Part shown: piece by piece, positions 62,007-64,000 of the stretch
Layout of the letters: each line of letters begins with the position of its first letter
Position numbering within the stretch: the first letter of the stretch is position 1
From: Liolophura sinensis
Taxonomy: Eukaryota; Mollusca; Polyplacophora; Chitonida; Chitonidae
Length of the DNA: 64,000 nt
NCBI RefSeq assembly: GCF_032854445.1
Contig: NC_088300.1
Location: 28,499,608-28,563,607, forward strand
Direction: 5' to 3'
Program-made: the position numbers and the translations under genes
The notes under the pieces: generated by a model
What the model was told of the DNA's origin: nothing
Seen by the model: only the letters and a program-made list of their open reading frames with translations
The model's database searches: none

Positions 62007-62092
62007 CTCTTTTTGTAAATGCTCACTAATTAAATCTTCAAGGTTAGAATTCTGTGATGTCTTGTAAACCACTATTTCTTTCAATCTTTGTC
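62007..62092 (-). CDS. UROS: Uroporphyrinogen-III synthase, internal exon
   Basis: Exon of the cytosolic haem-biosynthesis enzyme that converts hydroxymethylbilane to uroporphyrinogen III. Read on the minus strand, it follows a pyrimidine-rich acceptor (cttttttcttgcag) and ends at GAG|gtaaga. The first two bases complete a codon begun in an upstream exon, then 28 codons follow and it ends in phase 0. The peptide contains RLKEIVVYKTSQNSNLEDLI. It lines up with the human UROS stretch GIAMESITVYQT and the following helix, including the conserved (I/V)xVY-T strand (recalled, not searched). The next exon downstream continues the alignment without a gap. No earlier exon was securely seen between here and 64000, so the gene's N-terminal half lies outside the window. 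The reading is firm because phase, splice sites and family alignment agree across two exons. Confidence 0.85.
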
Positions 62093-64000
62093 CTGCAAGA
62101 AAAAAGAATTAAACATACAATATTACATGACATATCCCTCGGCCATCCCATCGGGTGAAAAATTACAGCAAAGCTAATAACAGATCTGTCTTCCCTGAGC
62201 AGATAAAACCAACTATTTGTGACAGACAGTATAACTGAAAAGCAAACAATATACACAATTTTTATATGACTTCAATTACAACAATGATATATTTACATTT
62301 AACAGATGCAGTACATGTAGTTTTTACAGTGTTTTCACAACAGCACTTCTGTGCCTGTACAGGCTGTGTGAAACCATTGACAAGAGTGAAATGTTACGTG
62401 TATATAAAACCTATTCTTATTTAATACAAACAAAAAAATGATACATTAAATCCCCACATCACTGAAACACAGTAATGATACACTGACTACTCTTTTAAGT
62501 ATAATCAGAAAACTGATATAGCTTGCTAAGAGTTCTCAAGAAGTTATAGTATCAAATACACAAACAAGTCATCAGATCTCACATTTGTACAATCCAGATT
62601 TTATCTTTAAGTAGCAATAACTTGGAAAATTATTCAACCAATATTTCATGAAAATGTACTGGAAGCCATAGAAGCAGTTGTATTAACAGGCTTTCCTTTT
62701 TCAAAACTCCCGATTTCATGTTCAAAGGGCAATAACTCTGAACATAATTCACAGGAAACACCCGAACAGCACACACTTATCATTAGAAGGTCACCTTAAC
62801 AATGTTTTAACAAAATACAATACAAAATGTAGTAAGAGTTGTGTTGACAAGAAATACTTGTAGACAAAAAGGGCAGGGGACATTTTTAAAACCTCAGCAC
62901 TGCTTCTGCTGCATCGCTGTAATAAATCAAACATTCAACGGCAAGTACTTGCTTGTTGCCTGAGAAGTAGGCAGCGCCTCAGTTTTAATGACTATCGTCT
63001 GACAAGTTAGGTAATGTGTTTGTATCACACTCATGTTAATTTGACTATGGTCTTACCATGGGCAAAACGCATGTAAACCTAGAAGCATGATCCACGTAAC
63101 CACACCCTGAACAAGAGTTACCTTCTTCTTGTAAGGTATCAAGCCTACAGACCCAATCAAGGGGAGAAAACTTTGGTGGAAATGTACAACTGCATGTAAA
63201 TTTACGTGCTCTAACTTTGTGCATGGGTTTTGTAACACACAAGTGAATTTCTTTCTTCGCTAACACGCTAACAGAACACAGACAGAAAACACATTCTAGT
63301 ACACCTTTTAACCAAATTTTTGAAATTTCAATTCCATTCATTGTCCTTTATCAAATTTTTAAAATATTAATTAACATATATTGTATTAATTGAAACGACT
63401 TTTAGAGCTCAGTGAAAATCTAGGTGAAGTCAGGAAATGTTTTTCTTCATTTTGTTCCTCGTGGCTTTGCCATCATTTAATACATTCTGAGGATACACCT
63501 GATTATATCTAACAGTTTAATCTGACACTCTCATGTCACTTATACTCCATTAAATATTTAAATAAAGTTTAGAAAAGTTAAACAGATAAACAGCTTTTAC
63601 TGAGTACCATAAATTAAAGCAAACTGCACAAAAGTATACAGGTTAAATGTGCTCCTAAAATGCAAATAAAGGCACCACAGCATTACTGATTAAATTCAAA
63701 CCAGAAGAAGCATGGAACACAACACTGGGCCGTCTCCTTCATCTTTCTCCTTACTCGGACATTTAATTTACATATCTCAACTTCACGTACTTAAGAGTAC
63801 ATTACGAAGAACATCAATATATTTTCAGAAGGTAATTAAGGAACTTTCCAGCTTGCTTTTTTTTTAAGCCTTTGGAGAGCTCAAAATTTATGGTATGCCA
63901 TATTGCTTCACTGCAAGTTGTCTCCAACTAAAGTTGATACAAGATCGCACAAATGGCCACATGACTGCTGTCCAGCTCCTTGCTACCAAGGTCCAAAGTA
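62093..64000. other. Upstream UROS intron, no further exon secured
   Basis: The preceding UROS exon should end in phase 1 after a CGNL-type motif. A GAAGAAG|gtaact donor at 63122 has the right phase, but the peptide before it (SPLDWVCRLDTLQEE) lacks the CGNL block, so it is not accepted. The last 100 bp (complement ctttggaccttggtagcaag) is GC-richer and may be the edge of another element. Confidence 0.5.

Noticed and set aside
63122-63180. Possible upstream UROS exon ending GAAGAAG|gtaact (peptide ...CRLDTLQEE)
   Set aside because: The phase fits, but the peptide lacks the CGNL(K/R)R block and the spacing before the next exon is wrong for UROS.

Overview
This is a eukaryotic, almost certainly metazoan window. 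It is AT-rich, very poor in open reading frames, full of decayed repeats, and contains spliced exons with GT-AG borders. A dispersed tRNA-derived SINE family points to a mollusc: its Pol III strand ends in a TGAGTACGGCGTAAAACAC-type tail followed by TAAATAAA repeats. That taxon call rests on recalled resemblance to molluscan SINEs and has not been checked against a database.

Only one gene is recognised with confidence. Two exons on the minus strand (62007-62092 and 46586-46681) have matching phases. Together they encode an internal to C-terminal part of uroporphyrinogen-III synthase (UROS), the haem-pathway enzyme that closes and isomerises hydroxymethylbilane. The intron between them is about 15.3 kb and is loaded with SINEs, MITEs and satellites. 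The 5' part of the gene must lie beyond position 64000. The last exon was not securely found, so either it is in the unresolved left part of the window or it lies beyond position 1. No plus-strand gene is supported.

Layout. 1-13 kb: non-coding, with one MITE copy (5.3 kb), SINE fragments and a CpG-richer block at 9.5-10.0 kb. 13-25 kb: two plus-oriented SINEs, a 21-bp minisatellite (18.0-18.5 kb), a pseudo-tRNA/SINE head, a G-run block and a diverged duplication (24.0-24.6 kb). 25-28.1 kb: a SINE, a 23-copy 33-bp minisatellite and a field of palindromic GTACCTC/AGGTAC motifs. 28-46 kb: mostly plain non-coding DNA with two SINEs, a second 33-bp array (38.6 kb), a degenerate 30-bp array (40.8-41.5 kb) and a TIR element with TA target sites carrying a CTCF-like motif (41.76-42.24 kb). 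46.6-62 kb: the UROS intron, with two more MITE copies, a field of 51.5-54.5 kb repeats, a 27-bp array that is open in several frames, and a SINE inside a 20-bp minisatellite. 62-64 kb: one UROS exon and upstream intron.

Most open frames of 60-125 codons here look like chance frames or read-through of tandem repeats. A few GC-richer segments with plausible splice sites are listed as low-confidence exon candidates.
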